This document shows positions 49,720 to 61,392 of a DNA stretch of 64,000 nt, piece by piece. Every line of letters begins with the position of its first letter. The first letter of the stretch is position 1. The DNA lies in NCBI GenBank assembly GCA_947044405.1, contig CAMRHE010000157.1, positions 3,486,501 through 3,550,500 on the forward strand, given 5' to 3'. The position numbers and the translations under genes are program-made. Below the pieces are notes generated by a model. It worked only from the letters and a program-made list of their open reading frames with translations. It was not told the origin of the DNA and made no database searches. This DNA is from Leptodactylus fallax (taxonomy: Eukaryota; Chordata; Amphibia; Anura; Leptodactylidae).

Positions 49720-50384
49720 TTAGATACTGTATCTTTGTATTTGGGCACTATATAGTACATAGTAAGTGGAAGGTGCCACTAGTATACTTTATTTACCAAA
49801 AACTACAATATTTGCTTTGGGTTATGAATTCTACTTGAAATTCCTAGTTTTGGAAAAATTTTAGCCTAATTAATTTAGTTACGGAAACTCTTCAAAATCT
49901 GTTAATAGTTGTAGCTTCAAACCAACCCAAATAGAATTTTCATTTAACTTCCATTACTTGATGCAAAAGATCACTTCGGTCCTAAAAGCGAATAAATGCT
50001 AAACTGCCCCCCCCCCCAAAAAAAAAAAAAAAACCCCAGAATGGAGCCTATTATTGTTTGCATTGCTTTTTAACCACATCCTGTGAAAAATGAGCTGATT
50101 TGTAATGATAACGGCTTGTGAAATGCAACTATTACCCTTTTCATCTTGTAAACACCGACACACACTGATAATGTTAAAATGTGCAACTTCATCCTGTACC
50201 TCCCAGCAATCTGCAAAAACAACACTGGACACAGTCTGACAATACTGTCCCCATAGGACATTGTTAACTAAAAAGAGGTGTACATTCCAAGATCTGTTTA
50301 ATATCAGTCCTAAGAATGAGTACATTGTAACTAACAAGAAACACAGTCTTGCCAGGAACATATTAGTTTGCAAACACTTATTGA
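49720..50384. other. No gene recognised
   Basis: Non-coding; adjoining C- and A-runs at about 50006-50032. Confidence 0.4.
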
Positions 50385-50645
50385 CCCATTTATTGTGCCA
50401 CTGTTAGCACTTTTACTGTGCAGCACCGGGGTCCTGGGTCTGAATCCCACCAAAGACAACATCTGCATTGAGTATTTATGTTCTCCCCATGTCTTACTGT
50501 CATTCCTCCGACACTTTCAAGTTATACTGATAGGAAATTTAGACAGCTAGTGTTAATGGGTAGAGTAAGTCAAGACAATGTCTGTAAAGAGCTGAAAAAA
50601 TAAGGTGGTCTGACAGTATGTAAGCATGAGAAATAACATAATCTA
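50385..50645 (+). mobile_element. tRNA-derived SINE, copy 2 (diverged)
   Basis: Collinear with 32634-32882: GTTAGCAC, CCTGGGTCTGAATCCCACC (B box, mutated), ACAACATCTGCA, ATGTTCTCCC, TACTGATAGG, AATGTCTGTAAAGAGCTG. Older than copy 1. Confidence 0.7.
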
Positions 50646-50808
50646 AAGAAAATGAGCATCTATTATATACAGCACCATTTGCCCTTGGTCTTCTTTCATG
50701 ACTTAGCAGTCCCATATTTTCTAGAATTTTTTTCTTAAAAGGTTTTCTAGGGCTGATATCGATGATAAGTTTCACAGAAGAAACACCTAGAACTCAATAT
50801 AAAACATA

Positions 50809-51184
50809 CAGGCGCATCTCAATAAATTAGAATATCTTTGAAACATTTCTTTCTTTCAGTAATTACATTAATAAAGTGACCTCCTATATTTTCTAGATTC
50901 TTTACACACAGAGTGTTCTATTTCAAGTGTTTTATTTCTGTAAATGTTGATTATGGATTACAGGTAATGAAAACCCAAATCTAAGAAAATTAGAATATTG
51001 TAAGAAAGTTCAGTATTGTAAATTCAGTGTGTCACCTGCCAAGGTTTCCTAAGCCTTTAAGTGGTCCCTCAGTCTGGTTCAGTAGGACACACAATCATGG
51101 AAGACGCTGATTATGGATTGTATTACTGAAGCACTGAAATGAATGAACGCTTCAAAGATATTCTAATTTATTGAGATGCACTTG
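50809..51184. mobile_element. Tc1-like deletion derivative (376 bp, no transposase)
   Basis: Left CAGGCGCATCTCAATAAATT, right AATTTATTGAGATGCACTTG, flanked by TA at 50807-50808 and 51185-51186. The left inverted repeat is nearly full length with an inner AGAAAATTAGAATATTG repeat; the transposase and much of the right repeat are deleted. Same family as 55318-55570. Confidence 0.85.
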
Positions 51185-51186
51185 TA

Positions 51187-52030
51187 ACTTTACGATAAGC
51201 TCTCCACTGATCATGAGAACCAAGATGCTTGGCACCCCTGTTTGAATGGAGAAGCAGGTTTAGAAATACACACTGCTGCTTTGTTAATTTCAATGGGACC
51301 CACCGGAGATAGCCAGGCACAGTAATTGGGGTTTCTCCATGTGTTCTCGTGATCAATGGGGGACTGAGCATAGTGAAAATGTGTTCTGCTGCTCCTTTCA
51401 TTTCAAGGGGAACCACTCGAGATAGCCCACTTACTGCGCTTGACTACGTGTATTAGTTTCCATAGAAGTTAATGGAGCGGCACTGGGTATTTGGGCTGCA
51501 AAACTCCTCACTTCTCGTGATCAGTGAGGTTCCCAGCTCTCAGACCCACATAAATTAAGAGGTTATTATCTATAGATTGGATAGAGGGTAACTACTTCTT
51601 ACTGGAATATATCAGCAAACATACTTCACTACACATAAAAGAATCCTTGTGTTGTAGAGCCTTGGAAATCATAACAGTTGACAAATATAACTGAATGACC
51701 AAGAAGTTAAAAGGTGTTTCAATTTATGGTTCATAGATTTATTAAAGAGGAGGATAAACACAAACAACTGGTGAAATGAATTTATTGTGTTATTGGAAGA
51801 ACATAGCAAAGCTGCTTCATTTTCTTCATATGCAAGTAAAAATTGTATGCTTTAGATGCGATCTCTTTTCACATGTTAGATTGTTTATGCTTGGCGTGCC
51901 AGTACAGAATACAATATTTAGGTCACATAGGAACAAAATGTGAAACAGGGATTAGGAAAGACTGGCAGAATAATGAAAAAGAAAAGATAATGCTTTGTAA
52001 CACAGTAAAACAAAAATATCATAGGTGGCC
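51187..52030. other. No gene recognised
   Basis: Non-coding; phrase GGGACC...CACTCGAGATAGCC / CACCGGAGATAGCC suggests a weak internal repeat near 51297-51430. Confidence 0.4.
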
Positions 52031-52267
52031 TAACGCTAGGTTCACACTAGCATTTGGGCAGCGTTTCGGGCACTCTGATTCTGCTTAAAATCGGCAGAGA
52101 GAAAAGTCCTGCAAGGAGGAGTTCAGTATAAAATCAGCGGAAACCAGGTAGACCCCATTATAGTCTATGGGTATAACTGCTTTTTAAGCAGATAGGGTTT
52201 CCGTCTTTTGGTTCCCCAAGCAGACCTAAAGGACAGAAACTCTAACACTAGTGTGAACCTAGCGTTA
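52031..52267. mobile_element. Short MITE, GCTAGGTTCACA family, copy 3 (best preserved)
   Basis: Left TAACGCTAGGTTCACACTAG and right CTAGTGTGAACCTAGCGTTA are a perfect 20-bp inverted pair. The interior contains CCATTATAGTCTATGGG as in the 34419 copy. Confidence 0.85.
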
Positions 52268-53290
52268 GATTTGTTACAAAGTGAAAAAAGTTGCAATATT
52301 TAAAGTGACAGTATACAGTAACCCGCAATGGCAACACCTTTTATATTTTCTTTTATGACATATGAATATCATTGAAGGGTTGCCAGAGTGAAGAACCACT
52401 AACAAATTAGAGTCATTTTGCCAATGTATGCATTTCAATGGTCAGCATGTAATACTATTCTGCCTCTGCCATAACTATAAGTCTATTGTCCCTGTACAGC
52501 CAGGTACACAAAATTTAGAGGCCAGAACCATATCAGTCAGATGATCACCGTTTCACTTCCAATAGTGATTATCTTGGTGAGTCATTATCTTGAATGAAAA
52601 ACTCAGAAATAACATCTAGGATTTATACGTTATATAAGAAACATCTTTGAAGGTGAATATTGATTCGGAATACTGTATGACCCCCTTTACATTCCACAAT
52701 ATCGTCTACTTGGTGTTCAAATGAAAGCAAATGTTTTTATGATCTGACTTCATTGAGTATAACTATACAGGTAGTTGATCATTTGTTGAGAATTTGTTAA
52801 GCAGCTTCATTTGGAGGTGAAATGAATTGCAATGTGATGTAGTTTGAAAAAAAAAAAATCAAATGTTGTCCCCTTGGGTAGATTATACTATCCCTTCCCC
52901 TTCAGATAGACTAATACTTTCACATAGCTACCAAATACCTTTCTCAATATAGTTAACCCCATTCACCCGGCAGAATGATGAGTCTACCTCTCCTTCCTCC
53001 CTGTCCCCCCCATCTTCTTTCTTATTGTTTCCTTTTCTCTCCTGTTTTCTTCCAACACCAGACCCTAATACGTAGCCCACCAGTATTTACGCTTTTCTAC
53101 TGGACCTTCCCCTCCTGATTAGTCTAATAGAGGAAAACCCTACAACCTGGGATAATTGTTGCCATGTACTGTACGGATCTATATACTACCTGTTACCTTT
53201 TTCTAAGACCTATGTACTTACAAATTATTATATGATATAGTTATACTTGTTATTCATTACTTCAAAAATGTTTGATTATTTTGGTCTTTA
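52268..53290. other. No gene; possible LINE 3' UTR near 52930-53280
   Basis: The C/T-rich block 52980-53120 followed by GTACTTACAAATTATTATATG is reminiscent of an L1-type 3' UTR, but no coding part is attached. Confidence 0.35.
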
Positions 53291-53295
53291 CACAC

Positions 53296-53727
53296 AGGGA
53301 TAATGCACACAGTGATGTTACAGCACACAAATAATGCCCATGGTGATATCACAGTACAGGTATAATGTACGCAGTGATGTCACACTACCAAGATAATACA
53401 TACAGTGATATGACAGTACAGGGATAATAAACACACTGATGTCACAGTACAGGGGTAATGCATACAGTGATGTCACAGTACAGGGATAATGCATACAGTG
53501 ATGTCACAGTACAGGGATAATGCATACAGTGATATAACAGTACAGGGATAATGAACACTACTGTAACGTCACAGTACAGGGAAAATATACACAGTGATGT
53601 CACAGTACAGGGATAATGCACACAGTGATTTCACAGTACAAGCATAATAATGCCCATTATGACATCATAGCACAGGGATAATGCACACACAAAAAAATCA
53701 CTGTGTACATTGTGACATCACAGCATA
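53296..53727. repeat. 31-bp minisatellite (about 13 units)
   Basis: Unit CAGGGATAATGCATACAGTG plus ATGTCACAGTA. Central units (about 53430-53530) are near identical; flanks are diverged. Each unit has a GTGATGTCAC short palindrome. Confidence 0.85.
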
Positions 53728-53729
53728 TG

Positions 53730-54189
53730 AAGAAAGTAATTATATTGCTCTAATCTGCAGACATTATGATGGAGGTGTAGTCAGTTTTCTTCTTCCAACA
53801 TTCATAGTTGTCACTAAGTGCACCCTAGGTCTCCATAGTAGCTTCTATGTCTGGTACCCTGGAAGTTAAACCCATGATTGGAATAAAAATCATCATGCAA
53901 TATTACTGAACAGTAAAATTAAAATTATACCACCATACAGTGACAGAAATACCTCATAATTTGGTGACCAAATCATATCCATATGAAGTGGCTGAATAAT
54001 ACCACCAGACAATAACTCATAGCAAATGTCATCTCTGAATATTGCCATAAGCTTCCTCTTTCAGTAGGAACTGGTCCAGACTGTATTATACTTTTCCGTC
54101 AGCTACAAGTTTCATAGATTTTGCAATATGAACTTCTTTGGCTTCTCACTTTTGCACCATGTCCCTTCGCTATCTGACAAAGGCATGCT
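53730..54189. other. No gene recognised
   Basis: Non-coding. Confidence 0.4.
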
Positions 54190-54625
54190 GGACTATGAGA
54201 CATGAGGCAAGAATGAAAATGGGGGACATGGTTGAAACCTTCAAGTATGTTAAAGGTGTAAATAAGGGTCAGGAGAAAAGTGTTTATAATAATAATGAAA
54301 AAAAAAAGCTAAACCCAAGAACAAGGGGGCTCAATCTGCACAAGCAATGTCAGGAAATATTATTTCACTGAAATGGTAGTTGAGGATTGGAAAAACTTCC
54401 AGTAGATGTAGCTGGGAAAACTACAGTTTGTACAGTGCTGCGGAATATGTTGGCACTATATAAATAAAATGTATTATTATTATTATTATTACAGTAAGTG
54501 TATTTAAGAATGCCAGGGATAACCACATGTCTATCGTAAGATAAAATGGAAATAATATAATAAAAGGGCAGACTAGATGGACAATGCGGACTGCTGAGTA
54601 TCTTCTATGTTTCTATGACCTCCTC
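54190..54625 (+). mobile_element. LINE 3'-end relic (plus strand), interrupted
   Basis: Collinear with the minus strand of 34672-34990: GGTGTAAATAAGGGTCAGG, AACAAGGGGGC, AATGTCAGGAAATATTATTT, GGGCAGACTAGATGGA. The translated start MKMGDMVETFKYVKGVNKGQ and later TRGLNLHKQ fit the C-terminal region of CR1/L2-type ORF2. A foreign 65-bp piece sits at 54427-54491. Confidence 0.6.
54427..54491 (+). mobile_element. Tiny L2/SINE 3'-tail insertion in the LINE relic
   Basis: GTACAGTGCTGCGGAATATG, GGCACTATATAAATAAA and a (TTA)n tail, the shared LINE/SINE 3' end. It interrupts the host between CTACAG and TTACAG, a likely short target duplication. The intact order is seen at 34672-34990. Confidence 0.65.
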
Positions 54626-54699
54626 CAGGCTGCTTCTCCTGCACATCTGGACTGTTTTGCTCATTGGCAGAGCTGGACTCAATCTATTCTCATCCTTAA

Positions 54700-55080
54700 A
54701 GGAAGTCTATCATTAGATTTAGGCAAATTTCACTAACATAATGTTGGAATAGCCTTTAGAAAGGCTATTCTAGCCCTACCTTTCTTTATCTTTTCTTCAA
54801 CACCATTTTTGAAATAAACACTTTATTCTTACATGCAAATTCTGTGCACGGAGCACAAGGGGCGTTCCCTCTGTGTTCCGAGCACAGCACCATCATCCCC
54901 ACTATGCTGCCTCCTCCTGCTGCTACACGCCCCTTCATGCGAAGGCATCCTCCTCTTCTTATTCTTTCCTGCATCAGCAACAGCACTTCTCACTACAGAG
55001 CATATGCTAGAATAGCCTTTCTAAAGGATATTCCAACATGTTGTTAGGGAAATTTGCCTAAATCTAATGAAAGACTCCCT
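54700..55080. mobile_element. TTAA-flanked fold-back MITE, very regular arms
   Basis: TTAA at 54696-54699 and 55081-55084. Left AGGAAGTCTATCATTAGATTTAGGCAAATTTC and AATAGCCTTTAGAAAGGCTATTC are mirrored at right. Arms of about 80 bp. The GC-rich loop gives chance open frames on both strands. Confidence 0.85.
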
Positions 55081-55089
55081 TTAATTTAC

Positions 55090-55317
55090 AGATACAATAG
55101 ATAATATTAGTGGTGCTGCAAGATGCAAGGAAGCCCTTCATGGCTTCCTGCCCCATGATATGCCATGCTGCTCTGTGATGGCCAGAGCAATGTAAAGGCC
55201 AGTACTACTTCTTTACATACTGACTGCAAGCATGGCACAAGGACAGAAAGGGGCAAATTATTGGATTAAATAGGGTGGGATTGAAGGGGGGGGGGCATAA
55301 GAGCCAACTGAGGGACA
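55090..55317. other. No gene recognised
   Basis: Short non-coding spacer with a G-run near 55287. Confidence 0.4.
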
Positions 55318-55570
55318 ATTTAAAGGCTTAGAAAACCTTGGCAGGTGACACACTGAATTTACAATACTGAACTTTTTACAATATTCAAATTTTCTTAGAT
55401 TTATTTTTTTATTACCTGTAATCCATAATCATCATATACAGAAATAAAACACTTGAAATAGAATACTCTGTGTGTAAAGAATCTAGAAAATATAGGAGGT
55501 CACTTTTTTAATTCAATTACTGAAATAAATAAACATTTCAAATATATTCTAATTTATTGAGATACACCTG
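55318..55570. mobile_element. Tc1-like element, one end only
   Basis: Inverse of the 50809 element's left part, ending ATTTATTGAGATACACCTG then TA at 55571-55572. The other end is missing. It lies 15 bp from the next Tc1 element. Confidence 0.75.
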
Positions 55571-55585
55571 TAGTTCCTATATGTA

Positions 55586-57214
55586 CAGTACAGACCAAAA
55601 GTTTGGACACACCTTCTCATTCCAAGAGTTTTCTGTATTTTCATGACTATAAAAATTGTAGATTCACACTAAAGGCATCAAAACTATGAATTAACACATG
55701 TGGAATTATATACTTAACAAAAAAGTGTGAAACAACTGAAAATATGTCTTATATTCTAGGTTCTTCAAAGTAGCCACCTTTTGCTTTGATTACTGCTTTG
55801 CACACTCTTGGCATTCTCTTGATGCGCTTCAAGAGGTAGTCACCTGAAATGGTTTTCACTTCACAGGTGTGCCCTGTCAGGTTTAATAAGTGGGATTTCT
55901 TGCCTTATAAATGTGGTTGGGACCATCAGTTTTGTTGTTCAGAAGTCAGGTGGATACACAGCTGATAGTCCTACTGAATGGAGTGTTAGAATTTGTATTA
56001 TGGCAAGAAAAAAGCAGCTAAGTAAAGAAAAATGAGTGGCCATCATTACTTTAAGAAATGAAGGTCAGTCAGTCCGAAAAATTGGGAAAACTTTGAAAGT
56101 GTCCCCAAGTGCAGTGGCCAAAACCATCAAGCGCTACAAAGAAACTGGCTCACATAAGGACTGCCCCAGGAAAGGAAGACCAAGAGTCACCTCTGCTGCG
56201 GAGGATAAGTTCATCCGAGTCACCAGCCTCAGAAATCGCAGGTTAACAGCAGCTCAGATTAGAGACCAGGTCAATGCCACACAGAGTTCTAGCAACAGAC
56301 ACATCTGTACAACAATTGTTAAGAGGAGACTGTGTGCAGCAGGCCTTCATGGTAAAATAGCTGCTAGGAAACCACTGCTAAGGACAGGCAACAAGCAGAA
56401 GAGACTTGTTTGGGCTAAAGAACACAAGGAATGGACATTAGACTTGTGGAAATCTGTGCTTTGGTCTGATGAGTCCAAATTTGAGATCTTTGGTTCCAAC
56501 CACCGTGTCTTTGTGCGACGCAGAAAAGGTGAACGAATGGACTCTACATGCCTGGTTCCCACCGTGAAGCATGGAGGAGGAGGTGTGATGGTGTGGGGGT
56601 GCTTTGCTGGTGACACTGTTGGGGATTTATTAAAAATTGAAGAATACTGAACCAGCATGGTTACCACAGCATCTTGCAGCGGCATGCTATTACATCCGGT
56701 TTGCGTTTAGTTGGACCATCATTTATTTTTCAACAGGACAATGACCCCAAACACACCTCCAGACTATGTAAGGGCTATTTGACCAAGAAGGAGAGTGATG
56801 GGGTGCTACGCCAGATGACCTGGCCTCCACAGTTACCAGACCTGAACCCAATCGAGATGGTTTGGGGTGAGCTGGACCGCAGAGTGAAGGCAAAAGGGCC
56901 AACAAGTGCTAAGCATCTCTGGGAACTCCTTCAAGACTGTTGGAAGACCATTTCAGGTGACTACCTCTTGAAGCTCATCAAGAGAATGCCAAGAGTGTGC
57001 AAAGCAGTAATGAAAGCAAAAGGTGGCTACTTTGAAGAACCTAGAATATAAGACATATTTTCAGCTGTTTCACACTTTTTTGTTAAGTATATAATTCCAC
57101 ATGTGTTAATTCATAGTTTTGATGCCTTCAGTGTGAATCTACAATTTTTATAGTCATGAAAATACAGAAAACTCTTGGAATGAGAATGTGTGTCCAAACT
57201 TTTGGTCTGTACTG
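55586..57214 (+). mobile_element. Tc1-like transposon, family 3 (1,629 bp)
   Basis: CAGTACAGACCAAAAGTTTG ... CAAACTTTTGGTCTGTACTG flanked by TA at 55584-55585 and 57215-57216. The inverted repeats are unusually long, about 270 bp, and at the right run into the coding sequence. The left repeat (55760-55858) is therefore the reverse complement of the transposase C-terminus. A TATAAA at 55906-55911 lies 94 bp before the transposase ATG. Confidence 0.95.
56000..57051 (+). pseudogene. Tc1-like DDE transposase, nonsense codon and frameshift (family 3)
   Basis: ATG at 56000 gives MARKKQLSKEK, then TGA at 56033-56035 (codon 12). In related elements I recall an Arg codon CGA here, so this is a CpG-to-TpG change. 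The frame then stays open through the DNA-binding region (VRKIGKTLKVSPSAVAKTI; the GRPR hook in RKGRPRVTS), LWSDESKFEIFG with the first Asp, and GGGGVMVWGCFAG. A base loss near 56645 ends it at IEEY. The next frame continues LQRHA... with [12 protein letters not shown] (second Asp) and LPDLNPIEMVW (Glu), stopping at 57049-57051. All catalytic acids are present but split. No functional product expected. Confidence 0.9.
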
Positions 57215-57358
57215 TATGTGCCCAGTTTATGAAAGTAAAACATAGGAAAGCTAAAACTCCTGAATCAATATATCCTATCTCAAAGATTTCTAGGTCTCAT
57301 ATCCTGGGAGCTTCTCACTTTCAAGAAAGACATCCAAGCCCATCTTGAACTTATAATA

Positions 57359-58235
57359 TACTAGCAAAAGGACCCGGCTTCACAAGGGGTATATTTTATT
57401 TTTTTTTGTGTAGTGGCCCCATAAGAATTGGCACTGGCCTATTTTGTATGTCGTTTGTGTGTAGTTTAAATATGTTTCGAGTTATCAGAATGCTGACATC
57501 CAGTATGGCAGTCCAGTATAGGTGCAGTCTATTTATGGCTGTGTTGTTATGGAAACCTGGTAAATTAAATGTGAAGTTATATTGGCTGATACACGTCATA
57601 CGACTGAATATTTAAGGACCTACAAACTGCTATTGACTAATACAGGTCATAAATAGCTTGGTTGCTATGGAAAAAAAAACATGGTGTAAAGCTGTGTGTA
57701 TGTCAAGACTGAAGAACCTGCGAGTTTACATTGGTCCATAAGCGTGATGTAATCATGTGTATCTCAGTTTGGATATCAGTGAAAAACCTGTGATCGGTTG
57801 TTATGGAAACCTGGAGTAAAGCTGTGTGTATGTGACCTTGTGTAATAGTGTCATCCACAGTGCCCTTCGCCTTTAAAGCTGACCTACATCAGTGAAGGAA
57901 AATGGCTGGGTTGTTAGGGAAACCTGGAGGAAAACTGTGTGCACATGGAGACTAAGCTCCTGCGAGTTTCTATTGGCTTATAAGTGACATGTGACTGTGT
58001 GTATGGCAGTTGGAATATGAGTGAAAGACTTGCAGGCTTCTATTGGCTAATGCAGGTCATTTTTGGGACTACTGTATCTCAGGAACGGTATGTCCTAGAG
58101 AGCTAAGACCCGGTCTAAAACCTTCATGGACACCTGATTTACCTGTGTGCCAAATTTGGTGGAGATCAGTCCAGTTGTTTGCTCGCACATTAAGAACAAA
58201 TAGACAGAAACTCATTTTTATATATATAAGAGATA
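57359..58235. repeat. Long degenerate repeat with quasi-tandem units
   Basis: Begins ACTAGCAAAAGGACCCGGCTTCACA and ends with CCAAATTTGGTGGAGATCAGTCCAG ... TTTTTATATATATAAGAGA, start and end phrases widespread in animal repeats. From 57530 to 58060 a theme returns every 110-130 bp: GTTGTTATGGAAACCTGG, AAGCTGTGTGTATGT, CCTGCGAGTTTCTATTGGC. Non-coding, class uncertain. Confidence 0.55.
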
Positions 58236-58239
58236 AGTC

Positions 58240-58432
58240 ATAAGACAACATTTGGCAGAGTTTCATAGTCTTACCGCTCTTACTGTAAAGAAGCCCCGAC
58301 TATGTGTATGGTAAAATATTTTTCCTCTACACATAAACAATGTCCATTTGTCATGGTGACAGACCTCGGTATAAAGATATCATTGGAAAAGATCTCTGTA
58401 CTGTCTATTCATATATATTTGTTATTCACTAA
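58240..58432 (-). mobile_element. Short LINE relic (minus strand)
   Basis: The minus strand reads SRGFFTVRAV followed by NSAKCCLM after a stop, resembling the C-terminal tail of CR1/L2-type ORF2. The plus strand has AGATCTCTGTACTGTC, a phrase common in frog repeats. Confidence 0.4.
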
Positions 58433-58434
58433 GG

Positions 58435-59089
58435 AAGATAGTGAGAATCATAAAGACTGTTGAAGATGAGCATGGACATTACTATAAATTTGATGTGCTA
58501 AGAGGTGAGCACAGTTAAAGTTCCCATAGAATATTATCCTTTGCTACTTTTACATATAAAAGGTCACTACAAGTGTAAATGTAATCCAGAATTTGGCTGA
58601 GGACTTGTTTGGCTCTTCAGAATTTTTAGAAAGAACTGGAAACAGTATAACTTTGCAACTGAAGCCAAATAATAAGATCTGTGTGACTTTTAGTTTGCAA
58701 ACCACTAATTTCTTTCCTGGAATACAATTTTATCATTTAAGAAGTCTCTGGCTTAATATTAATGAGAAAATTATGATTTACCCAAATTATCGTAATTCAG
58801 GTCTTTAATAAACCTGTTGTTACTATTCTAAAAGGTATCATTGCTTTTCCTCTGTAAAACAAAGAACCTTTAATTTGGCAAGGGTTCCTGGTTCTTGACC
58901 CAAAAGTTGTTGAAAGTCATATACTCAATGTTCTCTTAGTTCTGGGTTGGGAATACATCCACTGTTCACTTACAGACGGTCATTGTGAACATCTGTATTA
59001 TCTGATTAACAACTTGGGAACATAGGAATGTCCTATTAAAAGAATATGATATATTATCCCTGCTGCATCAACATTTAAAGAGTAAGTAG
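58435..59089. other. No gene recognised
   Basis: The 71-codon plus-strand frame at 58593-58808 has no domain. Otherwise non-coding. Confidence 0.4.
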
Positions 59090-59213
59090 CCATTGTGTGA
59101 AGGATCTCACCTTGCCCAGCCTCTTGGCACACCTGTGATCAACCTTCTTTCTTATCCTCTCACTCAAAACCCGTGAGCGGACCGGGTTCATAGGAAATGA
59201 AACGAGCTTTATA
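59090..59213 (-). repeat. Inverted duplicate of 59925-60047, outside the Tc1 end
   Basis: Reads on the minus strand as GTTTCATTTCCTATGAACCC ... AAGAAAGAAGGTTGATCACAGG ... GGCTGGGCAAGG, the same as 59925-60047 on the plus strand at roughly 85-90% by eye. Confidence 0.75.
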
Positions 59214-59403
59214 CATGTTCTATACGCACGTGGACAAAATTGTTGGTACCCCTCGTTTAAAGAAAGAAAAACCCACAATGGTCACAGAAATAACTTGAAT
59301 CTGACAAAAGTAATAATATATAAAAATTCTATGAAAATGAACAAATGAAAGTCAGACATTGCTTTTCAACCATGCTTCAACAGAATTTAAAAAAAAACAA
59401 AAA

Positions 59404-59811
59404 ACTCATGAACCTTTTGAGGCAATCACTGCAATCAAGCGATTCCTGTAACTGTCAATGAGACTTCTGCACCTCTCAACAGGTATTTTGGCCCACTCCT
59501 CATGAGCAAACTGCTCTAGTTGTCTTGGGTTTGAATGGTGCCTTTTCCAGACGGCATGTTTCAGCTCCTTCCAAAGATGCTCAATAGGATTTAGGTCAGG
59601 GCTCATAGAAGGCCAGTTCAGAATAGTCCAATGTTTTCCTCTTAGCCATTCTTGGGTGTTTTTAGCTGTGTGTTTTGGGTCATTATCCTGTTGCAAGACC
59701 CATGACCTGCGACTGAGACCAAGCTTTCTGACACTGGGCAGCACATTTCTCTCTAGAATCCCTTGATAGTCCTGAGATTTCATTGTAACCTGCACAGATT
59801 CAAGACACCCT
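59404..59811 (-). pseudogene. Tc1 transposase C-terminal fragment, minus strand
   Basis: Readable from [21 protein letters not shown] on. It holds [14 protein letters not shown] (second catalytic Asp), [14 protein letters not shown] (Glu) and a C-terminus ending VIASKGS. The stop lies at the left where KGCATKY-type endings would be expected. The N-terminal half with the first Asp is absent, so it is not an enzyme. Confidence 0.85.
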
Positions 59812-60015
59812 GTACTGTATTTTTCTTTTACCTGTATTTGCTTGACTGTTCATTGATGTATATTTCTGTATATGTTAGTGCCTAGTACCGACCCACTTGG
59901 GTTAATAAATATATAAAATTTATAAAGCTTGTTTCATATTATCCTATGAACCTGGTCCACTCACGGGTTGTGAGTGGGAGGTTAAGAAAGAAGGTTGATC
60001 GCAGGTGTGCCATGA

Positions 60016-60594
<579 letters not shown>

Positions 60595-60863
60595 AAGTTA
60601 AGGGTACCATCATTTCTGTCCAGGCCTGTTTCATGAGTTTTCTTTTTTTAAAAATTCTGTTGAAGCTTGGTTGAAAAGCAATGTCTGACTTTCATTTGTT
60701 CATTTTCATAGAATTTTTATATATTATTACTTTTGTCAGATTCAAGTTATTTCTGTGACTATTGTGGGTTTTTCTTTCATTAAACGAGGGGCACTAACAA
60801 TTTTGTCCACATGTGTATATAGTTATGTGTAACAAGATTTAGTATAATATGTAATTTATTAAT

Positions 60864-60975
60864 TTAATTCCTTGCTCATTCTGGGCTTAGAAGTCCAGTG
60901 GGTGGTCCAACTCAAGTAAAGCTGTCAATCACTGAGTAGGACCACCCACTAACCTCTGAGTGAGCAGGAATTAAA
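60864..60975. mobile_element. Small palindromic MITE
   Basis: Left AATTCCTTGCTCATTC ... AGTGGGTGGTCC, right GGACCACCCACT ... GAGTGAGCAGGAATT. Arms of about 40 bp. Confidence 0.7.
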
Positions 60976-61391
60976 ATGAATGGTTATATGAAATGTTTTA
61001 CCACAAAAATATATATCAATCTGCTCTGCTCCTTCTGCTCTATAATATGCTGTCTGAATGTTTAAGACAATTATCTTTAAAAACTACCATACTTAGAATA
61101 ACACAAACACAAGGCTGCTTAATAACTTTGTGGGTAAATATTAGCAAACACACCAAATGTGAGCACACAAAACTGAGTAGTATTAGTATAAACATTAATA
61201 AACATCTTTACTAGGATTATTCATATATATGATATTAAAATAGATAAAACAACCAACAAGGATCAACACAAACTACTTCTCATTCATAAGTACAATCATA
61301 TCATCCCGTATGACCACCCCTATTAGCTTATCACACATACGTTGTGCCATTTTGCTTTACCAGTGCTCAAAAAAGACACAGACTGCCATAT
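60976..61391. other. No gene recognised
   Basis: AT-rich, non-coding. Confidence 0.4.
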
Positions 61392-61392
61392 A

